NCBI GenBank assembly: GCA_947683425.1
Contig: CANTUQ010000018.1
Coordinates: 310,001 to 374,000 of the forward strand
Length of the DNA: 64,000 nt
Source: Excoecaria cochinchinensis
Taxonomy: Eukaryota > Streptophyta > Magnoliopsida > Malpighiales > Euphorbiaceae
Direction: 5' to 3'
The translations under genes were made by a program, and so were the position numbers. Position 1 is the first letter of the stretch, and each line of letters opens with the position of its first letter. The notes under the pieces are model-generated. The model was not told where the DNA came from and did no database searches. It saw only the letters and a program-made list of their open reading frames with translations. Shown piece after piece: positions 60,413 to 64,000 of the stretch.

Positions 60413-61375
60413 TCACTGTGTTCGGTTATCAGATGACGGGCTAAGTATCCACCTCTTGTACGCACTGGTAGAGGTGACAGTGTGGTTCCTGAAGGGAGGT
60501 ATGGTAGTCTTCAATGGAAGTTGGCTCCAGAGCTCATGATAGCGGGAGGCAAAAGCCGCAGAAAGGACTCCACCTCGAAAGGATAGAGGGAGTCTCACCA
60601 CATCCTGAGTCATTCCAAGTTGACGAGAGCAGTAGGCCGTGATGTAGAAGGTTGCCTCACGAAGCCCGCATAGGGGAACGCATCCTGAAGACCCATCAAT
60701 AACTGCACTGGATAAGGGAAGCCAAGCGTGCATGAAGCTAATATCCTCATCTGATATCTCACTGAATCTGGTAATGCCTTCATCAGGGGTCCCAGGTAGG
60801 TATAGACGCTGACGAGGAAGAAAATGCTTCGCAGAGTACTGACTAATGACCCTAGGAGGTGGCTCTAACAGCAGCTTCAATTTCTCTTGCAACCAAATCT
60901 GAAAGAAGAAGCAAGGAAAAATAAAAGCCAAAGAAAATAAGATAAAAGGCAAAGAAAAGCCGCTGGAGTAAGTTGGATTTACTTCAGGCAAAAATTAGGC
61001 ATAGGGTTGTGTGAAAATCCGAAGGACGCACTTCCCACTAAGAAAAGCTAGTATGAAAATCCACAAGGGACGCACTACCTTTTAAAACAATGACGTACCT
61101 AGAGTAATAAGGGGCTCCCAGAGAATGAAGTGGTAGGCTTGGCACAGACAGAGTCCAAACCCAAGATAGTCTCAGCCAGAATAATTGGAAAAGGGGTCAG
61201 CCCGTGGTGAAAATCGTCCAAAATTCAAAACAGACGAGGGTCTCCAAGCAGCTCCTCTGTAGTCACAATCAGATACTTCATCAGACAGAAAAGAAAGATG
61301 ACACTTACGTTGTATGAAGGAAGGTTAGAGAATTCATCCAGTGCTTCAATCAGAGGTTCTAAGGCAAATACAGGG
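60413..61375 (-). pseudogene. Antisense accessory gene, Tat element 3, 5' part cut off
   Basis: Exon B (60898-60413) is open over about 160 codons (ITRFSEISDEDISFM, SGCVPLCGLREATFYITA) and follows a good acceptor (CTTCTTTCAG). Exon A (61375-61099) has FALEPLIEALDEF and VSVIFLFCLMKYLIV and is cut by element 4. At the exon A donor (GTACGT) the last codon is an in-frame TAG, exactly as in element 2. The conservation of both exons in two copies supports a real gene. Confidence 0.68.
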
Positions 61376-63652
61376 CTGTGACGCGCGCCGGACCCCGGGG
61401 CACCCCTTTGACCGCCCGCTTTAGGGCGATCGGGCTGATGAGGTCCATTGACAACTTGCAACGAATTACAAGTGCGTCTATTTTGGGCAACAACGAGGAT
61501 TCATGGAGTCGCCACCCAATAAAACATTAGGAAAGTTCCTCTCGCCTCGGAGAGCCTAAGACAGCGCATGTATCCATTTTGGGCAAACCAAAAGGGGTCA
61601 TGGAGGATGAGCCTCTCTCCCTTGGAGCCTAGGATTTATTAAGCCTTTTGACACAAGAGGTGTCTTGGAGGTCTCATTCCAATGAATCATCGGATATGCC
61701 TCTCGCCTCATTGAGCCCAAAGACTAGAGAAGGTTCGGGACTTCCCATTTATTAATATCTTGGTTAATTTTATGATTGAGTTTTGAATTAAATATTTCAT
61801 CCTTTTCTCATTCAATTTTAATGCAATAATTTAAAATGCACCACAATCATATACTAAAGCGATAAAAGGACATAATAAAAATAAAGCGCAAAGCAATAGA
61901 TTACAATAAAACTAGGGGCGGAAATACAACCCCCATTTGTAAATAAAACACGACACATGCATAAATCGGGTCATTTTTTAGAGATGAGGACATTAGTCCT
62001 CGCATGCATATAAAAAAATGATTTTAATGTGACAATTTTATTTGGGATGAAAACTAGGACATTGGTCCCCTTTATTAGGAAAATCCAAATTAATATAGTA
62101 GAAATGCGTTTGTGATTTTTATTTAACGTGCATAAGAAAACTATTTTATTTAACAATTACATACACGTAAATCAAAAATATAAACAAAATGAGAATTAAA
62201 ATGTATAATAAAAATACCAAACCCCGCATCTCCTCCTTCTCGTGCATGGATGCTCAAATAAAAATAAAATAATGATTTGCAACCAAAAATAAAAAATGAA
62301 ATTCGTGTTAGTGGTTAAGCCAAAGAAATTATTTAAACATATAAAATAATAAATCATAGATTAAAATAAATAAAACATGCATTATTTATGACAAAATTAA
62401 TTAAATGACATGATAAAATATATAATTTAACAATTTAGCAACTTTACATGCACAAAATAACACAACATAATGATGAACGCAAATTATAAATAAACATTAG
62501 CATGCGTAAAAATTAATAATAACAAATTTATCATACCTAAAACATGCATAAAATAATTATGAGGCAATTTAACACGCATAAGGATAAAAATACATTAATC
62601 ATGCAAAACATGTTAAATAAATAATTATAAAAACAACAATTTTGAGCAAATAATAAAAATATTAACATATGCAAGAAACAATTTAACAAGAAAAGAAAAT
62701 AATAGATTCAAAAGAATTTACATATTAGATAAATATTTAAAGATAAAAATAAGAAGAAAATAATAGGCTAAAAGAATTTACATACTAAATAATTAGTCAA
62801 AAACAAAACTAAAAAAATGGGTCTAAAAGAATTTACATGCTAATTAGTTAATTGAAAACTAAATAAATGAAATTAACTAAAAGAATAAAGGAATAAAGCC
62901 AAGAATAATTACCCTCAATATTTTCTTGTATAATTGAAGGTAGATGGACTAATCCTTTGCCTTGATTTGTTGGAATAAGAATAAAATTCAGATGTAAGAA
63001 ATTGAAAATAATTTTATGTAATTTTTTGAAGAAAAATGAATCAATTTTCTAAGAAAATCCTTTCCAAAATTTTCAGCCAAAACCCAATTTTTTCTCCCTA
63101 AGAAAAATCAAATTTTTTCCAAAAACCTTCCACAAAACTCCCAAAAATCGTCCTCCCAAAAAAATCCCCAAGTTTTTGCCTTTAATTCCTTTCAAAAACT
63201 GCCAAAAAACCACCCAAAATCGTAAAAATCGCATACTGGGCATCATGGGGGCGAAAGTGGGCGAGGGATGCCCGTCGGCGCTCCAGACGGGCGTCCCAGC
63301 GCGCACTGCACAGACGCTCCGCTCAGCGCGTCGCTCTGGCGAGCGTGCTGGGCGCTGCACATCTCCCAGCGCGCGGGCGAGCGCTCCGTGTGCTGGCGCG
63401 CATGCCCTGACACTCGCGAATTTTTTTTTTTTTTTAAATAAGAAACCTAAAAACTCATTTTTTACCCCAAAATAATTTTTTTTAAAAATATTTTAAAATA
63501 TTTAAGAAAAATACATTTTTCTCCATTCCTAACAAATCCAAATGACAAGCGAATTTACTTCCGACCTTCATTCTTTTTGCCTATAAGCCGGCATAGCTAA
63601 ATTTCATCATCGGGTAATCCTGATCAAGGCTACTTGGGACCCGGTATCTACA
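61376..63652 (-). repeat. 3' LTR of Tat element 4 (minus strand)
   Basis: On the minus strand it starts TGTAGATACCGGGTCCC at 63652 and ends CGCGCGTCACA at 61376. The TGAGGGTAATTATT motif lies at 62904-62917 and a GC-rich palindromic U3 at 63250-63412. A polypurine tract lies to its right, so this is the 3' LTR and the element body is beyond 63652. It sits inside the antisense gene of element 3. Confidence 0.87.
63250..63412. repeat. GC-rich palindromic U3 block, Tat element 4
   Basis: Composition is sharply GC-rich against AT-rich flanks, with repeated CAGCGCGC, GAGCG and GACGGGCGTCC-type motifs. It corresponds in position to the U3 palindromes of LTRs 2 and 3. Confidence 0.75.
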
Positions 63653-63671
63653 GTTGCCCCCAATTTTGGGG
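63653..63671 (-). promoter_or_regulatory. Polypurine tract of Tat element 4
   Basis: On the minus strand AAAATTGGGGGCAAC ends directly at the LTR start. This sets the orientation of the element. Confidence 0.8.
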
Positions 63672-63789
63672 AGGCTAGTGCATGGGTGCCTAGGTGAGCC
63701 AAAATTCAGGAAAAGGAAAGAAGCGCGTACCTAAACCGGCGACCTTCCTGCTGCTCCCTGGGGAACACTGCTATTACTTGAAATATGAA

Positions 63790-64000
63790 TATCCTCTCCG
63801 AGTTGCTGACAAGACTACAAAGTGCTGGGGACCATCCTCGGACGGTGATGCACCGAGTCGCTACCAAGACTACAAAACACGAAAGATAAATCGCACCGAG
63901 CCGCTGACAAGGCTACTAAAAGTGCGCTGCACGGAGTCGCTGACAAGACTACTAAATGTACAGGTGCTATCCGTTGATAGCGATGCGCCGAGCCACTGAC
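63790..64000. repeat. Tandem repeat in the 3' region of Tat element 4
   Basis: Five degenerate units around CACCGAGTCGCTGACAAGAC begin near 63799, 63849, 63894, 63930 and 63984, continuing off the edge. Tandem repeats in the 3' untranslated region are a known feature of Tat/Ogre elements. Confidence 0.8.

Larger units (their letters stand above)
52578..61375 (+). mobile_element. Tat/Ogre-like LTR retrotransposon, element 3, internally deleted
   Basis: LTR, primer site, leader, truncated gag, G-patch, RT, two RNase H domains, integrase and the antisense gene are present in order. Gag core and protease are missing at about 56018. Element 4 enters at 61376 inside the antisense gene. The left flank CCATG (52573-52577) is a candidate target duplication. 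Confidence 0.9.

Overview
This window is nuclear DNA of a flowering plant, most likely a eudicot, from a repeat-dense, heterochromatin-like region. I see no host gene, rRNA, tRNA or CRISPR. Almost every base belongs to a transposable element. The evidence is a degraded CACTA DNA transposon, an Athila element and a chromovirus (Tekay-like) element, four Tat/Ogre-like Ty3-gypsy LTR elements, and one solo LTR.

Layout. 1-2033 is AT-rich and may be an old LTR remnant. 2034-10371 is a CACTA (En/Spm) element with two decayed minus-strand transposase genes. 10469-17225 is Tat element 1 (+), from its 5' LTR to just before reverse transcriptase. Tat element 2 (+) starts inside it at 17226. The LTR of element 2 is split by a complete Athila element (-, 17416-31056, both LTRs, GAACC target duplication). 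Element 2 resumes at 31062 and runs to 45810, with gag, protease, G-patch, RT, two RNase H domains and integrase. It then carries a divergent pair of accessory genes: an antisense plant-mobile-domain-like gene and a sense ATHILA-ORF1-like gene. At 45811 a chromovirus (-) interrupts element 2. That element is itself interrupted by a solo LTR (48718-51179, CTTTG duplication) and, from 52578, by Tat element 3 (+). Tat element 4 (-) interrupts element 3 at 61376 and runs off the right edge. At the right edge the nesting is five elements deep: 1 > 2 > chromovirus > 3 > 4.

How the parts work. All coding regions are the replication genes of these elements: gag, PR, RT, RNase H and INT, or the CACTA transposases. 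All carry stops, frameshifts or lost catalytic residues. Many stops are CAG or CAA in a sibling copy and TAG or TAA here, which fits decay by cytosine methylation.

The most interesting structure is regulatory. Arrays of short CpG-containing palindromes sit in the promoter-side part of nearly every LTR. In Athila a very regular 72-75 base array of hairpins lies upstream of the LTR TATA-like box and again upstream of the internal env-position gene. Tat element 2 has LTR-like palindromic sequence, a TATA box and a spliced leader in front of its own accessory gene. The two accessory proteins look distantly related, and in both the start codon lies at the splice junction.
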